NCBI RefSeq assembly: GCF_010725485.1
Contig: NZ_AP022598.1
Location: 1,736,001 to 1,800,000, forward strand
DNA: 64,000 bases
From: Mycolicibacterium parafortuitum
Lineage (GTDB): Bacteria; Actinomycetota; Actinomycetes; Mycobacteriales; Mycobacteriaceae
Direction of reading: 5' to 3'
The translations under genes and the position numbers were made by a program. Positions 43,282 through 57,058 of the stretch are shown here, one piece after another (within the stretch, counting starts at the first letter, position 1; each line of letters starts with the position of its first letter). A model generated the notes under the pieces. That model did not search any database. It was not told the origin of the DNA and saw only the letters and a list, made by a program, of their open reading frames with translations.

Positions 43282-44085
43282 TCAGCGGTACGCGGTCAGG
43301 CGCGCGATCAGCGCCACCCGGCCGTCGCGGCCCACCGCCTCCGCCTCGGCCACACCGCTGCTGCGGCCGAGGTGCGAATGCCTGGCCCGGTAGTGCGCCT
43401 CCCCGCCGCCGTGGAACGGCCGCAGGAAGTTCACCCGCAGCGATGCCGTGCGGTACCCCGGCTCCGACTGGTCCCGGTTCACCGCCGCCGAGCCCACCAG
43501 TTCAAACCCCATCGACGACACCCCGCCGTGCACCGCGCCGACGCTGTTGTTCAGCACGGGGTCGTCGCCCTGCACCAACACCGTTGCCGCACCGCCGGTT
43601 TCGCCGACGCTGACCGCCATCAGATCACACAGCCGCGGCCCCGGCAGCGAACCGCCGGGCTCAGTCGGCCAGGACGCCAGTGTCGCCGGCACGGTGATGT
43701 AGAACGACCGGACCGTCGCCGTCGCGACGATGCGGCCACCGATGGCCAGTTCACAGGCGCCGAGCGCACAGATGCCCTGACCGCCCAGCGGGTGCGCCAC
43801 CCCGACCACCGTCGCATCGTCGGCGGCGGCGATGGCCTCGGCCGTGTCCGGGGCGACCTCCAGCGACAGCTCGCTGGAGACGGTCCACTGGTCGGGCCCG
43901 CGCCGGGCGTGGTTGATCAAGCCGCCGATGTGGTCGACCAGCATCGCCATCGGTGCGATGGTCGGCGCGCCGGTGACGGGATTGCGGAACCCTGCGACGG
44001 GGATCGATGCGACACAGCGGTCCGCGCTTTCCTCGAACGTCTCGATCCCGAAGCGGCCCAGCGGCGTGTTCAGCGGGTACGGCAT
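43282..44085 (-). CDS. PaaI-type acyl-CoA thioesterase (double hotdog)
   Basis: This 267-aa protein contains two hotdog domains: the first with PMAMLVDHIGGLINHA and ELSLEVAPD, the second with LNNSVGAVHGGVSSMGFELVGSAAVNRDQ and LRVNFLRPFHGGGEAHY. The second holds the GAVHGG motif of PaaI thioesterases. It hydrolyses an acyl-CoA whose identity is unknown. The ATG at 44085 is the chosen start. Confidence 0.84.
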   Translation of the reverse strand: MPYPLNTPLGRFGIETFEESADRCVASIPVAGFRNPVTGAPTIAPMAMLVDHIGGLINHARRGPDQWTVSSELSLEVAPDTAEAIAAADDATVVGVAHPLGGQGICALGACELAIGGRIVATATVRSFYITVPATLASWPTEPGGSLPGPRLCDLMAVSVGETGGAATVLVQGDDPVLNNSVGAVHGGVSSMGFELVGSAAVNRDQSEPGYRTASLRVNFLRPFHGGGEAHYRARHSHLGRSSGVAEAEAVGRDGRVALIARLTAYR

Positions 44086-44649
44086 CCCTGCAGCCTGCCG
44101 CCAGCCCGGTGCCGCAATACCCCGGCGGGGTATCGGAAGTGGCAAACCCGTCGCAGCGCAACGGCTTTGGCGATGCGGAGCGTTTGCCAGACCTGCCCGG
44201 GCGCGGGAAAGGAGCCCTTCAGGGTTCTCTAAGAATCCGGCAAGTCTTTGCGCAAATTGCCCGGCTCCGGTCGCTGCAGCGCAGGACCTACGTTAGGCAG
44301 CGTCAGCAAACTTTGCCCCGGCGGCGCCGTGGGCCCCGGCATTCTGCCCGTGCCGCCGGTTCCGATTTCTTGAAAGCGAAAATGGCGGTGCGGCAACGTT
44401 ATTCACTTGTGATGTGGACGCCGGCGGATTTTCGCCGCCGCCGGCCCGGCGAACTTAGTTAGGTCGGGCTAAGTTGGCATGTCAGGGGCCTTTTGTCATA
44501 TCGTTTTCAACACTCGTGGCGCGTGGGAAAAGGGCCGTCGTTCAGTGCTGCACGAAGGTGCCTCCTCCGCCAGACCGGCTAACACTCTCGGCCTCGGTTG
44601 CCCTCCGTGACTTTGCCGCCGAGAAGTGTGCACTCAGAGGTAGGTGGGA
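44086..44649. other. 564-bp intergenic region and gltB leader
   Basis: No gene with convincing coding features is present. Visible structures are several GC hairpins, including GCCGGCG / CGCCGGC in the part around 44420-44445, and a perfect inverted repeat AACTTAG-N10-CTAAGTT (44452-44475) about 175 bp before gltB. Part of the latter overlaps a 13-of-19 match to the IdeR iron box. The length is unusual for a mycobacterial gene start and suggests a long 5' leader or a non-coding RNA. The thioesterase promoter must also lie at its left end. Confidence 0.5.
44452..44477. promoter_or_regulatory. Inverted repeat / IdeR-like box upstream of gltB
   Basis: AACTTAG (44452-44458) and CTAAGTT (44469-44475) are exact inverse copies spaced by 10 bp. 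The stretch at 44459-44477 begins TTAGGTCGGGCTAA and agrees with the IdeR consensus at 13 of 19 positions, a weak match. It may be an operator for gltB. Confidence 0.4.
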
Positions 44650-50705
<6,056 letters not shown>

Positions 50706-50707
<2 letters not shown>

Positions 50708-50724
50708 GCGCTTGCGCGAAGAGC
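50706..50724. repeat. Dispersed 19-bp element, copy 2
   Basis: GAGCGCTTGCGCGAAGAGC, differing in one base from the copy at 12657-12675, overlaps the gltD stop codon. The GCGC-TT-GCGC core is an inverted repeat. Confidence 0.6.
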
Positions 50725-50916
50725 AGATAGTCCAGCGGTAGTCGCGGTAGGGCGTATCGCGCCCCATCAGTCTCACCAGTCACTCCAAAAACATCCGATC
50801 ATTGTTCGGCGTGCCTGCCGGAGTTTGCCGGAGACCGGGCGTCTAATGACTTGGTGAGGGGGCTGGGGTAATGTGACTCCCCGGTTCAGCTATTACGCAC
50901 CGCAGGAGTAATCGCC

Positions 50917-51057
50917 ATGAGTCGCAGCCCGATTACCCGGACGAGGGTGGGTCGAATTGCCTGGACATTGCTACGTCACCCGGTCAAGAGCCGTGAGTAC
51001 CCCGCCAAAGCCGAGCGTCTGATCACCGCGGACGAACTGCTTCGTTACGGCGTCTAG
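50917..51057 (+). CDS. Small basic protein (46 aa)
   Basis: A strong ribosome binding site (CAGGAG, 9 bp before the ATG) precedes this short frame. The product starts MSRSPITRTRVGRIAWTLLR and ends ERLITADELLRYGV; it is basic in the first half, with no membrane segment long enough to span. I do not recognise a family. The region between gltD and this gene (50708-50916) holds no other gene; it probably carries this gene's promoter. Confidence 0.6.
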   Translation: MSRSPITRTRVGRIAWTLLRHPVKSREYPAKAERLITADELLRYGV

Positions 51058-51133
51058 CGAACACGTTCCGGCTGTATTCGACGCCGGCGGGGCGGCCCAA
51101 CGGGCGGTTTGCCGAACCGTTATCGTTTCGTGA

Positions 51134-51997
51134 TCAGCTGCGGGCTTCGCTGTCCAGCAGCCCCGACGACCTGATCTTGTCGGCCAGCGGCTCCAGGACC
51201 GAGGGGTCGTACGGCGGCGGCAGATAGATGATCGCGAGGTCCAGACCCTCGTCACCGAGTGCGGCTGATTCGGCGATCACTTTGTCGATGTCGTGGTCCT
51301 GATCGAGGCGGACATGGGCCGACAGCATGATCTCTTTCGGGTCCCGGCCGATATCGGCGCAGTGCGCGGCGAGCACGTCGCGCTTGCGGGCGAACTCCTC
51401 GGGGGTGCCGCCGACGAAATTCCAGTGGTCGGCGTACCGGGCGGTGATCCGCAGTGTGCGCTTCTCGCCGCTGCCGCCGATACAGATCGGCGGATGGGGC
51501 TGCTGCGGCCCTTTCGGTTCGTTGCGGGCGTCCTTGAGTTGGTAGAACGTGCCGTCGAACGTCGTCGTCTCCTGGGAAAGCAGCCCGCGCAGCACCTGGC
51601 AGGCCTCCTCGAAGCGGTCGAAGCGCTCCTTGATGCTGCCCAGTTCGATGCCGTAGGCGCCTGATTCCTCCTCGTTCCAGCCGGCGCCGATGCCGAGCTC
51701 GAGCCGGCCGTTGGACACGATGTCCAGCGCCGACGCCATGTTGGCCAGCACCGCCGGATGCCGGTAGTGGATGCCGGTGACGAGCACTCCGACGCGCAGC
51801 CGGGTGGTCGCCTGGGCCAGCGCGGTCAGCGTGGTCCACCCCTCCAGGCACGGCCCGGTGGAGTCGGAGAAGATCGGGTAGAAGTGGTCGAAGGTCCAGC
51901 CCGATTCGAAGACGTCGATGTCGTCGGCGGTCTTCCAGATCTCGAGCATGTCGGGCCAGGTGGTGTTCTGCGGCGATGTCTTGAACGCGAATTTCAC
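51134..51997 (-). CDS. LLM-class F420-dependent oxidoreductase
   Basis: This 287-aa luciferase-like TIM-barrel protein begins FKTSPQNTTWPDMLEIWKTADD and shows TRLRVGVLVTGIHYRHPAVLANMASALDIVSNGRLELGIGAGWNEEE, the F420-binding signature of mycobacterial LLM enzymes, and PPICIGGSGEKRTLRITARYADHWNF. The GTG at 51997 is the likely start. The substrate is unknown. It is divergent from the TIGR03086 gene. Confidence 0.88.
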   Translation of the reverse strand: MKFAFKTSPQNTTWPDMLEIWKTADDIDVFESGWTFDHFYPIFSDSTGPCLEGWTTLTALAQATTRLRVGVLVTGIHYRHPAVLANMASALDIVSNGRLELGIGAGWNEEESGAYGIELGSIKERFDRFEEACQVLRGLLSQETTTFDGTFYQLKDARNEPKGPQQPHPPICIGGSGEKRTLRITARYADHWNFVGGTPEEFARKRDVLAAHCADIGRDPKEIMLSAHVRLDQDHDIDKVIAESAALGDEGLDLAIIYLPPPYDPSVLEPLADKIRSSGLLDSEARS

Positions 51998-52049
51998 CCT
52001 GTCAAGGGTAGGCCGATGAGTTGTGAGCTTCCTGGTGGTCGGTATGGGC

Positions 52050-52628
52050 ATGATCGATATGACCGCAGCCTGTGTGACGACCTCCCGGTTGTTGGGCCAG
52101 GTGAACGATGACCAACTCGGTGCGGCCACCCCGTGCACGGACATGAACCTGGGCGCGCTCATCGCCCACATCGGCGGGCTGGCACTGGCTTTCGAAGCGG
52201 CGGCGCGCAAGGACTTCGGTCCGCTGACCGACTCCCCGCCCGAGATCATCGACGCTCCGGAGCCCGACTGGCGCCAGACCTATCCCGAGCGTCTTGCCGA
52301 GCTCGCCGCGGCGTGGCGGGAGCCCGGAGCATGGCAGGGCATGTCGCGCGCCGGGGGCGTGGATTTCCCGGCCGACGTCGGCGGCATGATCGCGCTGACC
52401 GAGGTCGTGGTGCACGGCTGGGACCTCGCGGTGTCGGCCGGTCTGGATTACCACGCGCCGGGGGAGGAGACCTTGGCGGCCGTGCACGACCACGTCGCCA
52501 CCTTCGCCGCGGAACCGATCGAAGGGTTGTTCGGTCCGGCCGTGCCGGTTCCTCCGGACGCACCGCTGCTCGACCGGGTCGTCGGGCTTACCGGGCGTAA
52601 TCCCGGCCGACGCGCGGGATCGTCATAG
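52050..52628 (+). CDS. TIGR03086 family metal-binding (DinB-like) protein
   Basis: The protein from the ATG at 52050 is 192 aa; a GTG at 52023 adds nine residues. It has the four-helix DinB/maleylpyruvate-isomerase N-terminal fold: CVTTSRLLGQVNDDQLGAATPCTDMNLGALIAHIGG and ALTEVVVHGWDLAVSAG. The two histidines (AHIGG and VVHGWDLA), with a third further on (VHDHVATF), are the expected metal ligands. Relatives use mycothiol or act on unknown thiol conjugates. Confidence 0.82.
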   Translation: MIDMTAACVTTSRLLGQVNDDQLGAATPCTDMNLGALIAHIGGLALAFEAAARKDFGPLTDSPPEIIDAPEPDWRQTYPERLAELAAAWREPGAWQGMSRAGGVDFPADVGGMIALTEVVVHGWDLAVSAGLDYHAPGEETLAAVHDHVATFAAEPIEGLFGPAVPVPPDAPLLDRVVGLTGRNPGRRAGSS

Positions 52629-52946
52629 CCGGCACTGCCGACCGACCTGCTTGCCGGTGAGGTAGTCGGTGTTCTGGTAGTTCGCCGCGGCGGTGGTGAG
52701 TTTGGCCGAGAGCTCTGTCGATTTCTGGAACAGTCTGGCACCCAGGTCGTTTCGGGCGTCATCGGCAGACGACATCGCCGCACTCGTCGCGGCGCACACC
52801 AGTCCGTGGGTGTGCAGGACCGACGCCGCGGCGGGGGCGGCCTCGCGGTTCGCGCCGATGAGCTGGTCCGCGGCCTGCCCATGCTTACGGGCGAGATCGT
52901 CGAGATGGCGGGTCACTACGTTGAGGTTGCGCTGGGGGTTTGTCAT
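52623..52946 (-). CDS. EspC-like type VII secretion target
   Basis: This 107-aa protein is a helical hairpin of the EspC/DUF2580 kind: NLNVVTRHLDDLARKHGQAADQLIGANREAA and LFQKSTELSAKLTTAAANYQNTDYL. A YxxxD secretion motif (YQNTD) lies near the C-terminus. The ATG at 52946 has an AGGAAAGG ribosome binding site and lies 62 bp inside the 3' end of the EspA-like gene, so the two are translated in overlapping frames. It resembles the espA-espC pair of ESX-1. Confidence 0.75.
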   Translation of the reverse strand: MTNPQRNLNVVTRHLDDLARKHGQAADQLIGANREAAPAAASVLHTHGLVCAATSAAMSSADDARNDLGARLFQKSTELSAKLTTAAANYQNTDYLTGKQVGRQCRL

Positions 52947-53997
52947 CGGGGCCTTTCCTGCGTGGTGTGGTCGCGGCGTCGCGCAGTGGTGCCCGCCCGG
53001 CCCCGGTGCCGGGTGGGATGCCGGGTGGGCGTGGCCGGGTTGCGCGCGAACTCGTCTGCGGTGCAGGGGCTTTCGTGTACGGCGTGGCGGGAGGCCCCCA
53101 CGGGAAGTCGATGTCGGGAATCGTGTACGTGTCCGGGTCCGCGATGCGACTCGGCCGATCAGCCAGATCGTCTTTCTGCGGGATCAGCGTGCCGCACAGA
53201 CCGCTCGTGTCGTCGTCGCGCTCCGTCGTGCCCGCGGTGTCGCGGATGGTCGTGAGGGCCTCGTGGTAGGCCTCCTTGGCCCGCAGGATCTGCCGAGCGC
53301 TGTGCAGCGAGGTCCCGGCCAGATCCTGCATAGACAGCGTCGTCACCCCGAGCGCCGCAGCGGCTGCGGCCATGTCGAGTGCCGCCTTCGCCGGGGCCAG
53401 CGGCGGGACGAAGTTCATCCACGCGGTGGTCAGGCCGAAGTCGTACAGATACTGGGACGTCTCGTCGAGCGTGCGCCGCGTGCGGATGACCTGGTCGGCT
53501 TCGCGGCCCAGGATGGCGGCGATCGCCGTGTCCGCTGTCTGCGTCGCGGACACGGATCGACGGTGCGCGTCGTTGGCGGCCCTGTAGGCCTCGGCGGCGC
53601 TGCCGTCCCATTGATCCTGCTGCGGCGCCGCGCGGACGACCGTCTTCAGTACATGCTCAAGGCGGTCTGCGGACCTGCCCAACCCGCCGCCGGCATCGGG
53701 ATCACCGGACCCGGTCAGCGCCTTCTCGCTCTCGATGACCAACTGGGCGGCGGCGAGGATCGCCGAATCGGCGAGCTTGGCCATCGCGCCGAGGTACCGC
53801 GCCGGCACCTGGCCGAGGTGAACACCGAGGTGGTGCAGCCCCTGCGCGACCCCGGTCACGTCGCCGAGGAGGTTCCTGCCGTCGGTCACTGCACCGTGCA
53901 CGTCGCCCGTCGCGATGTTGCCGACCAGGCTGGGTGCATCTGTGACGGCGCTGCGGACACCGTCGCCGATGTCCATCAAGTCTTTGGCTGTGCCCAC
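52885..53997 (-). CDS. EspA/EspE-like ESX secretion-associated protein
   Basis: This 370-aa protein starts at the GTG at 53997 with a GGGAGGAG ribosome binding site. It has a helical region with a W-x-G turn (WDGSAAEAYRAAN), YLYDFGLTTAWMNFVPPLAPAKAALDMAAAAAALG, and a Pro/Arg-rich C-terminal tail after residue 300. This layout, and the EspC-like partner downstream, place it in the EspA/EspE group of ESX-1-associated substrates. No ESX core gene lies nearby. Confidence 0.72.
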   Translation of the reverse strand: MGTAKDLMDIGDGVRSAVTDAPSLVGNIATGDVHGAVTDGRNLLGDVTGVAQGLHHLGVHLGQVPARYLGAMAKLADSAILAAAQLVIESEKALTGSGDPDAGGGLGRSADRLEHVLKTVVRAAPQQDQWDGSAAEAYRAANDAHRRSVSATQTADTAIAAILGREADQVIRTRRTLDETSQYLYDFGLTTAWMNFVPPLAPAKAALDMAAAAAALGVTTLSMQDLAGTSLHSARQILRAKEAYHEALTTIRDTAGTTERDDDTSGLCGTLIPQKDDLADRPSRIADPDTYTIPDIDFPWGPPATPYTKAPAPQTSSRATRPRPPGIPPGTGAGRAPLRDAATTPRRKGPDDKPPAQPQRSDPPSRRSRP

Positions 53998-54085
53998 GCA
54001 ACTCCTCCCTGGGTTCGACCGTAACGCGGTCGCCGAGGGGGTCGCGACGGAAGATTTCCCGCACGATCCGGGCACACTGGTGGAC

Positions 54086-55090
54086 ATGGACCCGGTCATC
54101 GCGCTGCGCCAGATCGCGTACTACAAGGACCGCGCCCGAGACGATCCGCGCCGGGTGATGGCCTACCGCAACGCCGCAGATGTGATCGAGGCGCTGACCG
54201 AGCAGCAGCGCGAGAAGCACGGTGCGGCCAACAGTTGGCAGTCGCTGCCGAGGATCGGACCGAAGACGGCCAGAGTGATCGCGCAGGCCTGGGCCGGTCA
54301 GGAACCCGACGTCCTGGTCGAACTGCGCGAGAGCGCCGAGGACCTGGGCGGCGGGGACATCCGGGCCGCCCTGCGCGGCGATCTGCACGTGCACTCGAAC
54401 TGGTCGGACGGCTCGGCGCCGATCGAGGAGATGATGATCGCGGCCCGCGACCTCGGCCACGAGTACTGCGCGCTGACCGACCACTCGCCGCGGTTGCGGG
54501 TCGCCAACGGCCTGTCCCCGGAACGGCTGCGCGAGCAACTCGACGTGATCGACGAGATCCGCGAACTCGTCGCCCCGATGCGGATCCTGACCGGTATCGA
54601 GGTCGACATCCTCGAGGACGGCTCCCTGGACCAGGAGGACGAGCTGCTCGAACGCCTCGACATCGTGGTGGCCAGCGTGCATTCGAAGCTCGCGATGGAC
54701 GAGGCCGCGATGACCCGGCGGATGCTCAAAGCGGTCGCCAACCCGCACACCGATGTGCTCGGGCACTGCACCGGGCGGCTCGTCACGGGCGGGCGCGGTG
54801 TGCGCCCCGAATCGAAGTTCGACGCCGAGAAGGTCTTCGGACTGTGCCGTGACGCGGGCACCGCCGTCGAGATCAACTCCCGGCCGGAGCGCCGGGATCC
54901 ACCCACCCGCCTGCTCACCCTCGCGATGGAGATCGGCTGTCTCTTCTCGATCGACACCGATTCGCACGCGCCTGGACAACTGGAGTTTCTCGGCTACGGA
55001 GCCCAGCGTGCGCTGGACGCCGGCCTGGAACCCGAACGGATCGTCAACACCTGGGCGGTCGAGGATCTGCTGGCCTGGGCGCGCGCCTGA
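54086..55090 (+). CDS. PHP-domain protein with N-terminal helix-hairpin-helix (Rv3856c-like)
   Basis: This 334-aa protein has an N-terminal helical part with a helix-hairpin-helix (LPRIGPKTARVIAQAW) like that of PolX polymerases, then a PHP phosphoesterase domain with the metal motif DLHVHSNWSDG, HEYCALTDHSP, GIEVDI, ASVHSKL, HCTGR and TDSHAPGQL. The polymerase palm is absent. PHP domains hydrolyse phosphate esters using three metals. GTG at 54080 is an alternative start. Confidence 0.86.
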   Translation: MDPVIALRQIAYYKDRARDDPRRVMAYRNAADVIEALTEQQREKHGAANSWQSLPRIGPKTARVIAQAWAGQEPDVLVELRESAEDLGGGDIRAALRGDLHVHSNWSDGSAPIEEMMIAARDLGHEYCALTDHSPRLRVANGLSPERLREQLDVIDEIRELVAPMRILTGIEVDILEDGSLDQEDELLERLDIVVASVHSKLAMDEAAMTRRMLKAVANPHTDVLGHCTGRLVTGGRGVRPESKFDAEKVFGLCRDAGTAVEINSRPERRDPPTRLLTLAMEIGCLFSIDTDSHAPGQLEFLGYGAQRALDAGLEPERIVNTWAVEDLLAWARA

Positions 55091-55101
55091 CCGGCCGCGC
55101 A

Positions 55102-56316
55102 TCAGTCCGCAAGCATCGGCATCTCCAATCCCGGGTCACGTCCCAGCAGCACGCCGCGGGTGAGCGCCGAGGTGCCGTAGCGCCCACGCACGCGGTCGAT
55201 GGCGAGATCGACCGGCAACGAATCCCGGCGGCCCGCATCGGCGAACGGCAGCTCCAACTGCTGGGCACCGTCGCGGTCGATGTTGGACACCGCGAAGCCG
55301 ACCAGCGTCAGCCCGCGCTCGGCGATCAGCGGACCGGCATCGGCGACCAGCCGGCGCGCCGCGGCCAGGATCGCCTCCGTCGACGCCGTCGCCCGTGCCA
55401 TCGTGTGCGACCGCGTCACCCGGGTGAAGTCGCCGAAGCGTAAGCGCAGCACCACCGTTCGGCCCGTACGGTCGGCGGCGCGCATACGGCGGGTGATGCG
55501 GTCGACCAGATTGACCACGACCGCGTCGATCTCGGCGGCCGACATGGAGCTGCCGGAGCGTCCGAGCGCGCGCTGCGCCCCCACCGAACGCCGCCGCCGG
55601 CCGGTGACCACCCGCCGCCGATCCACGTTGTGCGACAACGCGAACAGTTGCCTGCCCATCGCACCGCCGACCAATGAGCCCAGCGTGGTCTCGCTCAGTT
55701 CGGCGACGTCGGCGACGGTCTCGATACCGTGGGCGCGCAGCTTGTCGGCGGTCTTGGCGCCGACACCCCACAGTCGCCGCACCGGCAGCGGATGCAGGAA
55801 CGCCAGCTCCCGATCGGGCGGGACCAGCAGCAGACCGTCGGGTTTGGCTTCCTGGCTGGCGACCTTCGCGAGGAACTTGGTGCGCGCGATCCCGACGGTG
55901 ATCGGCAGCCCGACCTCGTCGCGCACCCGCTCGCGCAGTCGTGCGCCGATCTGGACCGGCGTCCCCGACACCCGCCCCAGCCCCGACACGTCCAGGAAGG
56001 CCTCGTCGACCGACACCGGTTCGACGAGTGGGGTGGTGTCCCGGAACACCTCGAACACGGCGTCACTGGCGGCCGAGTACGCCGACATGCGGGGTGGCAC
56101 GACGATCGCGTGCGGGCACAGCGCGCGTGCCTGGCGCCCGCCCATCGCGGTGCGGACCCCGAAGGCCTTGGCTTCGTAGCTGGCGGCCAGCACCACCCCG
56201 CCGCCGACGATCACCGGGCGCCCGCGCAGCGACGGATCGTCGCGCTGCTCGACCGAGGCGTAGAACGAATCGAGATCAGCGTGCAGGATGGCTGCCGGTG
56301 TGCCGGACACGAACAT
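55102..56316 (-). CDS. dinB: DNA polymerase IV (Y-family), DinB3-like
   Basis: This 404-aa translesion polymerase has ILHADLDSFYASVEQ with the first catalytic Asp, ASYEAKAFGVRTAM, and VEPVSVDEAFLDVSG with the second Asp/Glu pair. The thumb has LWGVGAKTADKLRAHGIETVADV, and a little-finger domain follows. It is not DinB2 (Rv3056) and differs from DinB1, but fits the third DinB of fast growers near ethA/ethR. A perfect SOS-box-like palindrome overlaps the start codon. Confidence 0.9.
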   Translation of the reverse strand: MFVSGTPAAILHADLDSFYASVEQRDDPSLRGRPVIVGGGVVLAASYEAKAFGVRTAMGGRQARALCPHAIVVPPRMSAYSAASDAVFEVFRDTTPLVEPVSVDEAFLDVSGLGRVSGTPVQIGARLRERVRDEVGLPITVGIARTKFLAKVASQEAKPDGLLLVPPDRELAFLHPLPVRRLWGVGAKTADKLRAHGIETVADVAELSETTLGSLVGGAMGRQLFALSHNVDRRRVVTGRRRRSVGAQRALGRSGSSMSAAEIDAVVVNLVDRITRRMRAADRTGRTVVLRLRFGDFTRVTRSHTMARATASTEAILAAARRLVADAGPLIAERGLTLVGFAVSNIDRDGAQQLELPFADAGRRDSLPVDLAIDRVRGRYGTSALTRGVLLGRDPGLEMPMLAD

Positions 56317-56323
56317 ATGTTCG
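56310..56323. promoter_or_regulatory. LexA (SOS) box at the dinB start
   Basis: CGAAC-ATAT-GTTCG fits the mycobacterial SOS box TCGAAC-N4-GTTCGA in its inner ten bases. The dinB ATG (56316-56314) lies inside it. Confidence 0.65.
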
Positions 56324-56340
56324 CATCGGGGACCGACAGC

Positions 56341-56982
56341 TCAGGGAGTCTCGCCGTAGATGCTGGTGACCCACACGTGCACGAGGTTGTCGAGCACGCG
56401 GTCGTCGGGGAGTGCGGGGGAGTGCCCGACGAACGCCGACACCATCACCGCCTCGTTCATCAGGTTCAGCGCGGTGGCCAGCTCACGGGCCGGCAGCGTG
56501 ACCGGTGCGGCACCGCGCGCCCGCTCGGTCTCGATCACGCCGGCGATATGGTCGATCCAGCGCTGCATCGACGTCGCCCACAGTTCGCGCGACGCGGTGT
56601 CGGTGGTTTTCGCCGCGCTCGCGGCCGCGCACACTGCGCGATGGGCGCCGAACGTCTCGACGAAGACGTTGATGCCGTTGCGCCAGATCAGCCGGCGGTC
56701 CTCGGGCGGGTTCGCGATCAGATGCGCCAGCGCGGCATCCGCGTCGGCGATCACGCGCTCCAGCAGGCTGTGCAGCACCGCGTCCTTGGACGGGAAGTAG
56801 AAGTAGAACGTCGGTCGGGAGATACCGGCACCCTTGGCCAGGTCGTCGACCGAGATCTCGGCGAGCGGACGCTGCTCGAGCAGGCGTTCGGCCGTCTCCA
56901 GGATCGCCAGCTCGCGGTCGTCGCCGGAGGGGCGCGCAGCGCGCCTGCCGCGCGACGGGCGGGCCTGTCCTACCGTGGTCAC
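56341..56982 (-). CDS. ethR: TetR-family repressor EthR
   Basis: EthR represses ethA. The 213-aa product has SRGRRAARPSGDDRELAILET at the N-terminus and the helix-turn-helix ISVDDLAKGAGISRPTFYFYFPSKDAVLHSLL, nearly identical to M. tuberculosis EthR, and the same C-terminal order (ELATALNLMNEAV, HVWVTSIYGE). The GTG at 56982 leaves a 76-bp divergent region with ethA. Confidence 0.93.
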   Translation of the reverse strand: MTTVGQARPSRGRRAARPSGDDRELAILETAERLLEQRPLAEISVDDLAKGAGISRPTFYFYFPSKDAVLHSLLERVIADADAALAHLIANPPEDRRLIWRNGINVFVETFGAHRAVCAAASAAKTTDTASRELWATSMQRWIDHIAGVIETERARGAAPVTLPARELATALNLMNEAVMVSAFVGHSPALPDDRVLDNLVHVWVTSIYGETP

Positions 56983-56997
56983 ATCGCAGACTTTACA

Positions 56998-57058
56998 CGC
57001 TGTCGATTCCTTCGACAGGGTGTTGACGTATTCGACACAGCGTTGATAGCTTGACGCC
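56998..57058. promoter_or_regulatory. EthR operator region between ethR and ethA
   Basis: The 76-bp gap contains CTGTCGA-TTCCT-TCGACAG (57000-57018) and then TGTTGACGTATTCGACA (57021-57037), a further near-dyad with GTCGA/TCGAC type half-sites. Such a long array fits the multi-dimer EthR operator. Confidence 0.7.

Noticed and set aside
44459..44477. IdeR iron box as a confident operator
   Set aside because: Only 13 of 19 positions agree, so I kept it only as a weak possibility within the inverted repeat.
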